Positions 9,547-21,706 of a stretch of 64,000 bases of DNA are shown piece by piece. The stretch covers positions 6,572,001 to 6,636,000 of the forward strand of contig NC_063154.1 in NCBI RefSeq assembly GCF_020921035.1. Reading direction: 5' to 3'. Numbering within the stretch: the first letter of the stretch is position 1; the number at the start of each line of letters is the position of its first letter. The position numbers and the translations under genes are program-made. The notes under the pieces were generated by a model. It had not been told where the DNA came from, searched no databases, and worked only from the letters and a program-made list of their open reading frames with translations. The stretch is from Rhodamnia argentea (lineage: Eukaryota > Streptophyta > Magnoliopsida > Myrtales > Myrtaceae).

Positions 9547-10962
9547 TCACAATGATGGCTTTTGTAACTGGCCCAGCTCCTTCACGAGTTCGTCCAAGCC
9601 TCTCCAAGAGCTCCCACCACCGGGCTCCACCGCCTCGAACGCCTTCCTCCGCAGCTCCTGCACCCTCGCCCGCTCCGGCAAGTCCTCCCTCATTGTCCCC
9701 GCGATCGCCCGGCCCAGCTCGTCTGGGTCTGGGACCATATCCGCCCCCTCGCATGCCCTCACCGCCACGCCCACGTCCTCCACCAGTAGCCGTGCGTTCA
9801 CGAACTGGTCCGCCTCCATCGGCCACGCCAGCACCACCTTCCCCGCCACCACCGTCTCCTGGACCGAGTTCCACCCGCAGTGGCTCAGGAACCCGCCCAC
9901 GGCCCGGTGGCCCAGTATCAGCAACTGCGGGGCCCACCCCCTCACGATCCTCCCCCGGCCGGCCACGCGGGCCTCGAAGACATCTGGCAACTCCCCGTGC
10001 CCTTCCTCGGCCGTGGGGGTCTTGACGACCCACACGAACCGGGCCCCGCTCGTCTCGAGCCCGGACGCCAGGGCCTCCATCTGCTCCTTGGTCATCAGCT
10101 TCTGGCTGCCGAAGCACACGTAGAGGACCGACCCGTCAGGGCACCCGTCGAGCCAGCCCAGCACGTCGCTGCCCGCTCCACCGCCCACGCCCAGGTCTCC
10201 CCGGCCCGAGAGGTCATCGAGCCCGATCAGATTCAGCGGGCCGACACCAACAACCCGCCGGTGGCCAATTCTCCGCCTCAGGTACTCCAAATACTGGCCT
10301 TCCAAGTGATCGAACGTATTGAAAACGCAACCCCAAGATGCCATATTCCCCAACATGCCGCTCTTAACAATCTCCCAATCCGGGTCGGACTCCCGGTAGA
10401 GGCGGAACGAGGACGGCAGGTGCTCCTCCCGGAACGACGGCGCTCCGGGCAGATCGGGGAGCTCCACGGCGTCGGCGCTGGCCCTCCTGACGCTCTCGAT
10501 GTTCCGAAAGCAAAAGTCGATGACCGACGTCAAGAATGCGCCGGAGGAGAAGAAGGCGATCCGAGGGACGCCGAGCTGGTTGGCCAAGTCGAGGGTCCAG
10601 CCGAGGAAGAAGTCGGAGAGGATGGCGACGGGAGGGTTGGGGTGGGAGGCGAACCACTGGGCGAGGGGGAGGCGGAGGGCGGAGAGGGCGGAGATCATGG
10701 CGACGTTGCCGGAGAGACCGATGTCGCGGACGTGCTCGACGCCCGAGGGGAGCTTGGGGTGGGGAGGGAAGGGGAGGACGAGGGTGCGGACGGAGGGGTG
10801 GGCGGAGAGGAGAGGGTTGAGGAGGGGGAGGTTCTCGGGAGTGACCAATACGGTGAGGGCGAGGCCGCGGAGGGAGAGCTGGTGGGCGAGGTCCAGGTGG
10901 GGAAGCATGTGGCCTTGCGCAGGGTAAGGGAACAGCAGCATGTGTGGAGGTGGAGACTCCAT
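9547..10962 (-). CDS. UDP-glycosyltransferase, UGT89-like (copy 2), 471 aa
   Basis: Close tandem paralogue of the gene at 6383-7810 with the same intronless structure and role. Start ATG is the complement of 10960-10962. His18 is in YPAQGHM. The PSPG box starts at residue 343 (WAPQLLILGH) and retains HCGWNS and the terminal Glu-Ala-Asp-Gln. Compared with copy 1 the box is the most conserved region. Differences cluster in the acceptor-side N-terminal half (for example 'LANQLGVPRIAFFSSGAF' versus 'LAAELGIPRIAFFSVAAF'), in the linker around residues 255-270, and in a four-residue shorter loop near 325. That pattern would allow a changed acceptor while keeping the sugar donor; this is inference. 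No disabling change is seen. Confidence 0.92.
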   Translation of the reverse strand: MESPPPHMLLFPYPAQGHMLPHLDLAHQLSLRGLALTVLVTPENLPLLNPLLSAHPSVRTLVLPFPPHPKLPSGVEHVRDIGLSGNVAMISALSALRLPLAQWFASHPNPPVAILSDFFLGWTLDLANQLGVPRIAFFSSGAFLTSVIDFCFRNIESVRRASADAVELPDLPGAPSFREEHLPSSFRLYRESDPDWEIVKSGMLGNMASWGCVFNTFDHLEGQYLEYLRRRIGHRRVVGVGPLNLIGLDDLSGRGDLGVGGGAGSDVLGWLDGCPDGSVLYVCFGSQKLMTKEQMEALASGLETSGARFVWVVKTPTAEEGHGELPDVFEARVAGRGRIVRGWAPQLLILGHRAVGGFLSHCGWNSVQETVVAGKVVLAWPMEADQFVNARLLVEDVGVAVRACEGADMVPDPDELGRAIAGTMREDLPERARVQELRRKAFEAVEPGGGSSWRGLDELVKELGQLQKPSL

Positions 10963-11448
10963 GAAGATGAAGAAGAAGCAGATGAATATGAAAATGAAAA
11001 TGAAAATGAAGAAGATGCTTTGAGGGTTTCTGTTCGAGTGGGTACACAGTAGAGATTATCCTCGGAGGTTGGCGACGGGACAAGTCAGTCCAACGTCAAA
11101 CTTATCAAAAGGCGCGACCGTAAGACTTGTCGCAGCTCGAACCCCAGCCGCCTCACTTTACTTCTCCATGCTCTTGGCCGTTGTGCGTAGAAGACATCTC
11201 CCAACACCAAATTTTTCTTGAAAGAGAAACATATGTGAACCGAACTCCCCCTCATCCAAAAATAAGGAAGGAAAGAAAAAAATTAAAAAAGCGCGAATCT
11301 GGTTGATTTGCTCTTAATGAAATCGAGAATTCCTATGCTGTTATATAATCGCTTTGTGTTGAATTTGATTCTCACGAGAGAAAGTGAAAAAAATAACGCG
11401 TTTTATTAAATGAGCGAGAGGGCATTTTCATTTTTCTAGACAAGGGAG
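10963..11448. promoter_or_regulatory. Upstream region of UGT copy 2
   Basis: Directly upstream on the minus strand is a (GAAAAT)n-like purine run at about 10988-11012. No gene is recognised before the transposon at 11458. Confidence 0.4.
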
Positions 11449-11457
11449 GTAAGTGGA
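11449..11457 (+). repeat. 9-bp target-site duplication, left (gtaagtgga)
   Basis: Exact duplicate of 14066-14074, flanking the inverted-repeat element between them. A 9-bp duplication is the hallmark of Mutator-superfamily insertion. Confidence 0.9.
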
Positions 11458-14065
11458 GGGTTTTTTTCCAATTTAATTTTTTTAAAAATAATATTTACAA
11501 AAATATTTTTTAAAAATAAATATTAACGGATTTGGGCCTCGCTCGGCAGCCCAATCGCCGAGCGGCTGGCCTGGTGGGCCGGCTTGGCTGCTCGGCAGCC
11601 CAACCGCCGAAGCAGCCCACTTGCTCGGCGGTTGGGCTCAGAGCAAGCCCATTTCCTTTTTTTTTATTTTTTTTTTATAAATTTCATTTTTTAAGTGTTT
11701 TAATTATTTATATTTATAATATTTTCATATTTTTTAACATGTTTATATTTATTTTATTTATATTTTTTTTTTGCGAAGCTTATCTTTATAACATAATTAG
11801 TATTAATTAATACAAAAAATTATTAAGATTTATAATTCATAAATAATGTTGTAATTATGTAATTAATTGAAAATATTCACAGAAGGAAAATTCTCAATAC
11901 CAAACGAAAAGAAACCCTAGCCGCAGTATAAAAAATAGAGCCCAAAAAAAAAATTTTCGGGGGCAACCACGCCAATTTGTTCGCACCGCAAAGGAGATTT
12001 GTTCGCTTGCTCCAAGTTGGGCCTATCGGCCCAACTCTCCGCGTCACGAACCAAATCTCAATTTTTTCTCCATTTTTTGGGCCGCACAAAATATATGTCG
12101 GGTCGGGTCATAAACCGGATCGGGTACATAAAATTCAAGACATATGTTAACAATATATGAAATTAATTGAAAATATTCATAATATAAATTTGGTAAAATA
12201 TTCATATAAATAATGTTGTAATTATGCAATTCGATCGGCTAAAAAGATTGAAAGAGGAGGAAAGAAGGAAATGAGGGTTCATTTAATATCGAGAAGTAAC
12301 ATCGAAGGGGAAAAAAATGCAAAATTGACAAAGAAAAATGGAGGAAATTTTGCAAAACCAATCCATTTTCAACGCCTTCTTTACAGCCTAGCATCGGCAG
12401 TGGACCCTCTCACCTTTCCTTTGTGTCCTACCATTCATAGCTCGTTAGTTGAAAAAATAAGTACCCGTAACGAAACCTTAAAACTTATTAGGAAAGTGCA
12501 ATCGAATCTTAGAACTTATCAAAAAATTTATAGTTGAGTCTCAAAATATTTCAAGAAGTGCAATCAAGTCCTAAATTTTATCAAGTCGATACAATCCTTA
12601 CAGACCAAACACCGTTGACCGGTGAATTAATTTTTGCGGGAAGGATTCACGGGACTCTTTACTATCAATGCGGTTGACGAGGCAACGTGCGCGCGCTCAT
12701 TGCGAGCAGATCACCGAGATAGTCCCCGTTCTCCATCATCTAGTTACGACGGACCTTGTGTGAAGAGACTTCATGACCGTCGACATCTTAGTGAGGGCCG
12801 CGGTGACGGGCTCTTCAATCTCCCAACCTTTGATTGTGAGTGGTGCGGAATAATTACGGCCCAAATTGATGTTTCTAATAGCGTGGATGGGACACTAAAC
12901 GCTGAGCTTTTCATGATAAGAAAAAAAATAAGGAGATGCTTTTTATATTTTTCCGAGCGAACTTTCCTTTTTGAAAAACTTCAAATAAAGGCTTTAAATA
13001 AGTGAGTATTATTTTAAATAAGGGCACAATATGTGCTCACTATTTCAAAGAAGGTCATGACCAAAGGTGTATTCGTCCTTTATATTGTCTGCATTTCTTT
13101 TTCTTTTTTTTTGTCCCGACCTTGTCAATTTTGCATTTTTTTTCCCTTCGATGTTACTTCTCGATATTAAATGAACCCTCCTTTCCCTCTTTCCTCCTCT
13201 TTCAATCTTTTTAGCCGACCGAATTGCATAATTACAACATTATTTATATGAATATTTTACCAAATTTATATTATGAATATTTTCAATTAATTTCATATAT
13301 TGTTAATATATGTCTTGAATTTTATGTACCCGGTTCGGTTTATGACCCGACCCGACATATATTTTGTGCTGCCCAAAAAATGGAGGAAAAATTGAGATTT
13401 GGTTCGTGACGCGGAGAGTTGGGCCGATAGGCCCAACTTGGAGCAAGCGAACAAATCTCCTTTGCGGTGCGAACAAATTGGCGTGGTTGCCCCCGAAAAA
13501 TTTTTTTTTGGGCTCTATTTTTTATATTGCGGCTAGGGTTTCTTTTCGTTTGGTATTGAAGATTTTCCTTATGTGAATATTTTCAATTAATTACATAATT
13601 ACAACATTATTTATGAATTATAAATCTTAATAATTTTTTGTATTAATTAATACTAATTATGTTATAAAGATAAGCTTCGCAAAAAAAAAAAAAAAATAAA
13701 TAAATATAAACATGTTAAAAAATATGAAAATATTATAAATATAAATAATTAAAACACTTAAAAAATGAAATTTATAAAAAAAAAAAAAAAAAAGGAAATG
13801 GGCTTGCTCGGCGGTTGGGCTGAAGCGTGGCAGCCGGCCCACCGGCCGCTCGCGATTGCTTGGGTCAGCCGAAGCGTAAAGCCGGCCCACCAGGCCGGCC
13901 CGCTCGGCGATCCAGTTGCCGAACAAGCCTTGCTCGGCGGTTGGGCTGCCGAGCGGGCCTCTTCGGCAGCCCAAGCTCGAGCGAGGCCCAAATCCGTTAA
14001 TATTTATTTTTAAAAAATATTTTTGTAAATATTATTTTTTAAAAAATTAAATTGGAAAAAAACCC
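11458..14065. mobile_element. Non-autonomous Mutator-like element (TIR-MULE), 2608 bp
   Basis: Ends are GGGTTTTTTTCC...GGAAAAAAACCC. The inverted arms are very long: left about 11458-12332, right about 13121-14065, near-identical by eye over most of their length. The arms contain a GC-rich block with repeated 'ctcggcggttgggct' phrases; this block is longer and rearranged in the right arm. The internal ~790 bp (12333-13120) holds no transposase motif, so mobility would depend on an enzyme made elsewhere. A perfect 9-bp duplication flanks it, which means a fairly recent and undisturbed insertion. Confidence 0.9.
12634..13005 (+). other. Open frame inside the MULE, no recognised product
   Basis: A 123-codon frame in the unique interior of the element. 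The first codon is not ATG (ttt ttg cgg context). It contains no domain I recognise and looks compositionally like ordinary intergenic DNA. MULEs often carry captured host fragments, so a captured exon is possible but not shown. Confidence 0.2.
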
Positions 14066-14074
14066 GTAAGTGGA
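14066..14074 (+). repeat. 9-bp target-site duplication, right (gtaagtgga)
   Basis: Exact copy of 11449-11457. Confidence 0.9.
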
Positions 14075-14309
14075 GCACACTAGTCAGTCAACGACTAGAC
14101 GGTGACCATTAGTTAGACAAAAAAAAAATTAATAATAAAAATGGCCACCATTAGTCTGAGAACCTATTTTACTAATAATGAAACAATTCAAAAAAAAAAG
14201 ATGAATAATAAAATTTTTTATCCGTTAAAAGCAACAATTCTTAATATAAGTAATATAAATTACAATTCGTCAAAACAATGCAAAATATAGTAATAACAAG
14301 CAACATGAT

Positions 14310-14510
14310 GCACCTAGAGTAAAAATCGGTTTTGAAATCAGTTCGGTTCCCTAGTGATTGAAACCTGAAATCGGGGCTGATTCTAATCCATTTTCAGAAA
14401 TTAGAACCTGTTTTTTGACCGATTTGAAGAAGAACCTGTTTCCGTACCTATCTTTTGAGTGGTCCGATCTAGTTTTCGGATAAATTCGATTCGGTTGCAC
14501 AGCCCTGACA
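14310..14510. repeat. Dispersed 'cggttc/aacctg' repeat fragment
   Basis: Low-complexity alternation of cggtt(c/t)..gaacctg phrases. Related stretches are at 32715-32910 and 54995-55640. Probably decayed non-autonomous DNA transposons; superfamily not determined. Confidence 0.4.
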
Positions 14511-14989
14511 TTCGGAAGCATGCCAAATCGGTTAAAATTTCGAAAAAGAGTGGGGAAACGGTTATTACCTATTTTAACGTCTTCTTAAAATACAAGATTG
14601 ATGGGGATCGTGACAAGACACATAGTAAAAATAGATCGACGTACGCGGAGAAGCGGTCAACATGGATGCCAAACCTATTGGCTAGAAGTTAACACTAGCT
14701 TGTGGGGCCCACATCCAAGACTTAAAACCTGGAAATGAGATCTAGAGGCTCATAAGTCATGACTATAAAGATGATGTCTTCAAAGGGGAGAAGGATACAC
14801 AAACCCCGACCAAATCCCAAGATTTAGGTACGTTCGTTTAGGCTTTTGCAAAAGCTAAAAGCGAGCTTGTGAATCAATTGAGAATGAATGAATCCTTAGT
14901 GTGTCGATGATCGATATCCAATTTTAGTAAAATTTAGCTTATGATATTAGAGTTCATTACCAAAATATCATACACTTTTAGTGGGAAAA

Positions 14990-15190
14990 TTATTCAGAAA
15001 GACTTAAATCTATTACAGGTTTGCCAATTCGGTCCAAACCTTTTAATTTTAACTCTTTTACGTTTTGTCAATTGAACCTATCCGGTCAATTTTGACTGTA
15101 ATAGCTAATATGAACTTCGACGGTCCTATGTGGCATTGACGTTGTTGACGTGAATAATTTTTATTAATACTTTGATTTTCTTTTCTTCCA
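14990..15190. repeat. Partial copy of long-TIR 'ccaatttagtc/ggccaatttt' repeat family
   Basis: Carries the phrase order seen in the complete copy at 16392-17148 (ttgccaattcggtcc, ccggtcaattttgact, gtggcattgacg). Only one arm is evident; GC-rich core-like sequence follows at 15190-15300. Confidence 0.55.
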
Positions 15191-15612
15191 TTCTTCCCTC
15201 TGCCGGCCTAAAACAAGGGCCACCCTTGTCGGCCTCTGATGAGGGACTCTCGGGCCTGGGCCGATGAGGGTCCCCCACACCCCGAGAAACATCCCCTACC
15301 TCGTAACTCTATTTTCCCCACGATTTTGGATCAACCACTACTAAGCTTCGCCCGACCCTCGTTGCCGCCATTGACTATCATCGGCAACCATCACATCACT
15401 AACACCATCAACTATAATAACTTCATCTTCTCCGGAATTGTTGGGCCTCCACGTTAAAATACCTATATATAAAGTCATGCTTTTCTACAACAGCTTAAAC
15501 TTTAAGGATAATTGACATTAATCTAACTTATATTTCAACGCTCTATGTCCGGGTGTGCCCCTGGATAAGCCTCCCTAACTCTCAATTCATTCGGGAGGAG
15601 TTCAAACAGTGA

Positions 15613-16150
15613 GGCTGCGTTTGGTCGTCGGGATTTCGGGTCGGGATAGGATTGGATAGGATATGATAAGAAATCTAGGGATTTGGCTATATCCTATCCA
15701 TCATTTGGTGAACTACGGATTTAAAGTCGGATATTCTCATATCCTATCCTATCCCGCATTTGGTAGAAACCGTATATCAATATAAAGGACGTATATGCCC
15801 TACGTAATGCTCATGAAATATTCCGATCTTATTACTATAAAAATAATGTTCTCATACACAAAAAAAAAAAAAAAACTTGAAAATATACACATTTTATTAG
15901 ATTTTCAAATCTCTTTGCAAAAAAAATAAAATAAAATGAAAATAGAAATAAATGAGACAAGAAAGTTAGCTTTTATATGACGGATAAGAGAAATTCTATC
16001 CGACCTTATCCTACCCCCTCCCCTAGTATTTTTTTATCCGGGTTATATCCCTCATATATCCGACATTATACTATCCGGGACACCTACCAAACACGGGATA
16101 GGATAAAACATATCCTATTCCGAGTTTTATACGGACGACCAAACGCTGCC
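15613..16150. mobile_element. Tourist-like (PIF/Harbinger) MITE, 538 bp
   Basis: Terminal inverted repeats GGCTGCGTTTGGTCGTC...GACGACCAAACGCTGCC, with further subterminal matches (ggataggat/atcctatcc). Flanking trinucleotides are tga and taa, close to the TWA preference of PIF/Harbinger elements. A second member starts at 63890. No coding capacity. Confidence 0.75.
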
Positions 16151-16391
16151 TAAGCGGATGGAGAGTTCAGAGTAGCCGACTTGGGGTGAATATGCCTTGC
16201 TCGGTGCCTCAATCTATAGATGACGAGGGGTTGCTCCCCCATTGAGGTCGTGTCTGCCCTTCTCGATCTTTTGGATTTTCTTTTGGGACGGATAAGAAAG
16301 ATCGATCAGCTGACATGAAATTGCTTTGGTGGGATTGCGAGGTCGACTCGTTCAAAGTTTCGATCTTGCTTTTTCATACTTTGCCTAACTT

Positions 16392-17148
16392 GGGGAAAAG
16401 TATCAAAAAAATTTCTAAACATAATGCACTTTTGCCTACTAAGTTCTAAATCAGTCAAATGTGCTTATTTAACCCTTAATCTTTTGATGATTTACCAATG
16501 TAGTTTATCCGGCTAATTTTGACTGAAAATCACCGACGTGGACTTGGACCATTATACGTGGCACGACTAGCATCGTCGTGGATAGTTTTTTATTTTATTT
16601 TATTTTAAATATTTAATAATTTTTTGATTTTTTTAGTTTTTTCTTTTCTTTTTTAATGATTTTTTCTTTTTTCCCCCTCTTTTATTTTGGCTTGTAACCC
16701 TCGCAAGGTTTGAGCAGGTTGCCCCACTTGCGGTCAGCGGGACCGTGAAGGCCATGAGCGAGGGCCTTGCACCCTCACTCGCGGCCGACGAGGCCGCAAT
16801 GGCCCCGGGCGAGGCTATCGACCGCGGGTGAGGGCATGAAGGCCTTGGGCAAGGCCTTTGCATTCAGTGAGGGCTTACTAGCTCTCGCCCAGTGACCATC
16901 AAGGGTTGCCGACCAAAATGAAATGGGAAAAAAAAGAAGAATAGAAAAAATCGATTTTTTTCTTTAAATTTCCATGTCGGCGTTGGTTGTGCCACGTAGA
17001 ACGACTAGTGTCCACATTAGCGATTTCTAACCAAAATTGATCGAACGACTTTATTGGCAAATTGTGGAAATATTTAGGATTCAATTAGTTTAGGACAAAA
17101 TTGATACTGTTACAATAGGTTCAAGACTTTTTTTTGGTACTTTTCCGG
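16392..17148. mobile_element. Long-TIR non-autonomous DNA element with GC-rich core
   Basis: Starts ggggaaaagtatcaaaaaa and ends ttttttggtacttttcc in inverted orientation, with ~200-bp AT-rich arms around a GC-rich core (about 16690-16890, many cgaggc/gaggcc runs). Relatives or fragments are at 4095-4245, 14990-15190, 32455-32710, 44975-45545 and 60710-60895. Target duplication is not clean, so the superfamily (Mutator-like suspected) is unproven. Confidence 0.65.
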
Positions 17149-18400
17149 TTTACTTTTGTTGATTTATTTCCTACCATCAACCATCGCTTTTGTCCTGTTT
17201 AATACTAAGGCGCGCATACAGATCTAAGTATGGACTGTCTAACTCTAGTTCACGATCCAGACAACCCCTTGTTGGATTTGTCTATCGTGTTCGCTTTTTC
17301 GTCGGAAGAAGAAGTCGAATTGAAAGTCGTCTCGACAGAAATTTTCATTTCCCCATCATCGACGACACCTCTTGCAATGTGGGTTGCCACCAATTCTGCG
17401 ATCGTCATCCTCGTGATTTTTTTTTTTTTTTTTGTGTGCGACGTAGACAATACCCAATCCAAGTCAACCCAGCGGCCAATTTTCTCTTACCAAGTCATCA
17501 GTGTCTGTTGGGGTGTTATAGAAAACAACAGAGGAGGTCCAACGGCGTCTAGACCGTTTCTTTGATTATGAACTTTTCTGTTGATGTTCATCTACATTGT
17601 AATAGCTCCAAGAAGTTTTCATTCAGCGTCATCGTGCGAGGTCGATCGGCTGCATGATGTCGAGCATGTAGCGGCATCGAACTAACTAAGTCGCGGATCG
17701 TGTGTCTAAGATGCCGGAGAAGGGTTTTGTTATCTCTAGGAATGCACTTCTTCTACTCGGGAAAGTTTACCCCGAAAGAAATGAAAACTAGGTAGACGCC
17801 GCAACAGTTCCAGGACATGAATTTTCGTTTCCCTAGTTGTCTCGAGACAACGACAGCATATGGTAAAAAATTTTGCAGATGAGGTTTACTGAAAGTATTA
17901 ATTATGTTTAGCTTACCTGATTGATCAAGAATGGTATGACCCATTCCAAGTTTAGTCAGCGGCAATTAAACAACCACCACCAGGGAATACTAAAAAAACC
18001 ATAAGCCCTTTGCAACTGGATCTCCACTTGCAGCACTAGCCATTCTATCAGAAGCAACCTTCTTCGTCGCGCAGAATTCGACTTTTGACTTATGAGTTGA
18101 AGTTGCAGACAGACCATCTCCAAGGTTGGATGTAACACTGGGAAGCCATCGAAAAGAGAAAGACTAATTCGATGTCGGTAGGAGAATTGTCCCTCGTTCC
18201 GTATCCGCTTTCGTCCTTTGTCCCATATTATTGTCGAGAGATGTAGTACAGATAGTTTGGTAAAGATGTTCAATTTCGTTCGTGACAATAGCTGAAGGTT
18301 TAGTTCATGTACAGTTGCTGATAAGAAGACTTTAGCATGATGATGTTCGTATTTATCATCTGTGTTTTTTGCTGATCTTGGCAACAATTGCAACTATTCT
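17149..18400. other. Region upstream of the U-box gene
   Basis: Presumed promoter, 5'UTR and possibly a first coding exon of the U-box gene. Short frames at 17190-17565 read across a poly-T tract and have no recognisable domain. I could not place the first ATG-bearing exon. Confidence 0.35.
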
Positions 18401-18413
18401 ATTGCTCTTGCAG

Positions 18414-21400
18414 TTGAAAACAGACGATTCTCTAGCGGCAGATCTTGCTGAGTCCTTACTTCAATCTACTTCCGAGGTCACGGAGTCTTTACTATCCATC
18501 GAGATTGAACGGGAGAGCTTCACCGCGATCGCTTGCTACTTATACCGAGCTACTTTTGCCGTCATGGAGTTGCAGGCGAGTGAAAATGCTCCGCCGAACG
18601 CGCTACCGATTGTACAATCCATTTCGAAGAAGATCGATTTTGCCAAGGGTTTGGTCTGCAGGTGCCAAAGGGACACAAACCCGATCAAGGATCATGAGCT
18701 GAGAAGCGTCATAGTTCAGTTAGAGAGCGTTATAAATCATATTGGGGAAGACTTGAGCATGATACCTGCTTCGACATATGGGGACCAAGATTTCGCGGCG
18801 CTGGCCGTGAAGTCGCTGTCGTTGGAAATGAAGAAAGCACAGCTTGAAGTAGGTGATCAATCGGACGCACAACTTCCTAAAGAGGCTGTGACTATGGAAA
18901 GGCAGAGCAAACGAGTATCGTCTGAAACAGACTTATATTCTATTGACACTGCAGCTTTGGTGGATAATTCGCGGTTCTTGAGCGGATTGCAATTCGTTGA
19001 GTTCCTTCAAAGCACGAGCACGAGCGGCAGCCACATGAAGCAGAGGAGTGCGAGTTGGGCATCGATAACATCAAGCCAAGTTGCTGAGGCTATCGAGCCA
19101 ATATATGGGACCTTCTTCTGTCCACTGACAAAGAAGATCATGGAAGACCCAGTAACAATAGAAAGCGGAGTGACCTACGAAAGAGGCGCAATTGATGAGT
19201 GGCTTAAGAAGCACGAAAACACGGAACAAATATGTTGTCCGGTGACTGGGAAAAAGCTGGTTTCTCAAGTCCTAAGCGCTAATTTTTCCTTGAAGACCAC
19301 AATAGAAGAATGGAAGGAGAGGAACGAAGCAGCGAGAATCAAAGTGGCACGTGCTGCGCTTTCTTTAGCGAGTTCGCCGGAAATGGTTCTCGAAGCTTTA
19401 AAAGACGTCCAAAGCATCTGCCAGCACAGAAGCTACAACAAGATTCAAGTTCGTAATATTGGAATGATCCCGTTGCTGGCCAAGTTCATGGAGTACAAGG
19501 ATAGAAATGTGAGATGTATGGCGTTGGACATACTGAGACAATTGGCGGAGGAAGATGAAGATAACAAGGTTTGATCTTTTCTTAATCACTAACTTCTCTA
19601 TGCAACTCTATAGTTTGCGTTCCAAGATGTTATGGCCTATGACACTTCTGTGCAAATAGTCATTATCGGTGTTATAAACACAGGAAATGATCGCCAGAGT
19701 AGTAGATATGGCGGTTCTGATCAACTTGCTTTCTAGCAGTCACCAACCCACGAGACATTCGGCATTGCAATTTCTGCTGGAGCTTTCCGAATCTCAGTCC
19801 CTATGCGAGAGCATTGGGTCTGCTACTGGTGCCATTTTGATCCTGATCACGAATAAGTACAACTCGCTTGATGCTTTCGCTTGTGAGAAAGCCAGCGAAA
19901 TCTTAAGGAATCTGGAGAGGCATCCGAGTAATATAAAGATCATGGCCGAAAACGGATATGTGGAACCACTTCTGGAACATCTGATCGAAGGTACATCACT
20001 CAGAACCATACTATAGGAACTTTTAACAAACCACTCGCTAGTACCTCATTCAGAGGTTTTGACAGGTTGGTAAACTTTGAAAGTTTTGCCTCATTGTCTT
20101 TGGAAATGTAGGTAGTGAAGAACTGAAACTGGAAATGGCGAGCTATCTTGAGGAAATTTTTCTTGGCTATGACAGCCAAAACTATGTGGCGGTAAGAGCC
20201 GCTCCGTCGCTTATCTCAATGGTGCAGAGCGGACATGGATTGATCAGGAGGGCAGCTTTTAAGGCTCTAGCTAGGATCTCTTCTTACCATCCAAACAGCA
20301 AACTGCTCGTGGAGGCAGGAATTTTGCAGATCATGATCGAAGAAATGTTTAATCGCCAAATTACCGATGAAACGATGAACTCGAGGGTGGAAGCGGCCTC
20401 AATAATCACCAACATAGTTGACTCGGGGCTGGATTTGGAGAAACTTCAGGTGAACGTGCATGGACACACTATGGCCTCAGATTACATCGTCTATAACCTT
20501 ATCAGCATGATGACGAACTCTACGCCAGATGAGCTCAACATCAACCTTGTGAAGATTCTGTTGTGCCTGACCAAGTCTCCTAAATCAACAGCTACAATTG
20601 TTTCTGTTGTCAAAGAGACTGAAGCGAGCTATGTTCTGATTGAACTTATCAATAACCCGCATGAAGAATTCGTGGTCGTTGCAATCCAGCTTCTCATAAT
20701 TTTATCATCATATATGGGCCATACACTTTGCGAAAGACTCTGCAAAACTAGAGGTTTGCCTGAGAACCTGATCCGGAGCCCGAATGAACTGAATCATGTG
20801 ACAGAGAAGCAATCAATTTCAGCAAAATTTCTTGCCAAGCTACCCCACAAGAACGTGACACTTAATCTAGCCCTTTTGCATAAGGGCTTGATTGCCGATG
20901 TTCTACAAAGAATCAATCGAATGCAAGTAAGCAGCACAAGGACAGGTAGGTACGCAATCGCATACTTAGAAGGCCTAGTGGGCATTCTAGTTAGGTTCAC
21001 CACAACATTGTATGAACCTCAGCTATTGGTTCTTGCAAGAAACTACAACTTCACCTCTGTATTCACAGAGCTGCTCATGAGAACATCAAGCGATGAAGTG
21101 CAGAGGTTATCGGCTATTGGATTGGAGAATCTGTCGGCAGAATCTGCGCATCTATCAAAGCCCCCTGAAATCAAGAAAACCAAAATAAGGAAGCTATTTC
21201 ACTTGCCAAAGTATCTATCCTTTAATTCCTCAAAAAAGAAAAAGTTGTCAATGTGTCCAGTACACCGAGGGGCTTGTTCTTCACAGAGTACATTCTGCCT
21301 CATCGAGGCAAATGCAGTGGAGAGGCTCTTAACATGCTTGGAACATGAAAACGTCGAGGTAGTCGAAGCTGCACTGTCTGCTCTGTGTACCTTGTTAGAT

Positions 21401-21706
21401 GACAAAGTCGATGTCGACAAGAGCGTGGACATGTTAAGTAGTGCCAATACCATACAGCATGTGCTGAATGTGGTCAAGGATCATAGGCATGAAGGACTGA
21501 GGCAGAAGTCATTTTGGGTCATCGAGAAGTTCTTGAGCAAAGGAGGCAACACTTCAGCTTCGTACATCTCTCAAGATAGGTTGCTGCCCTCGACCTTGGT
21601 CAGTGCCTTCCATCACGGAGATGTTACCACCAGGCAGATGGCGGAGAGGATCTTGAGGCATTTGAACAAGATGCCATATTGCACTACTTCGTTTTATACT
21701 ATGTAA
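18414..21706 (+). CDS. U-box/armadillo-repeat E3 ubiquitin ligase (PUB42/43-like), 5' end incomplete
   Basis: Coding exons are 18414-19568, 19684-19990 and 20112-21706, at least 1018 aa. The acceptor attgctcttgcag ends at 18413 in phase 0, so a small upstream coding exon is expected. The open frame upstream of it has no ATG and would add an artificial hydrophobic stretch. Introns: 19569-19683 (phase 0) and 19991-20111 (phase 1), both GT-AG. An N-terminal helical UND-like region precedes the U-box at about residues 227-300, which has PIYGTFFCPLTKKIMEDPVT, TYERGAIDEWL and CCPVTGKKL, the E2-binding fold without zinc ligands. Armadillo-type helical repeats follow to the C-terminus. Known relatives (PUB42, PUB43, SAUL1/PUB44) ubiquitinate substrates in senescence and ABA-linked control; the substrate here is unknown. 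The N-terminal extension favours the PUB42 type. Confidence 0.88.

Noticed and set aside
11532..11810. Coding frames in the MULE arms
   Set aside because: They read through GC-rich inverted repeat and poly-T, and recur in the opposite arm as expected of repeat sequence.
18369..18413. Apparent hydrophobic N-terminus of the U-box protein
   Set aside because: The frame opens at a TTG codon and runs through a pyrimidine-rich intron end; the acceptor cag at 18411-18413 explains the sequence better.
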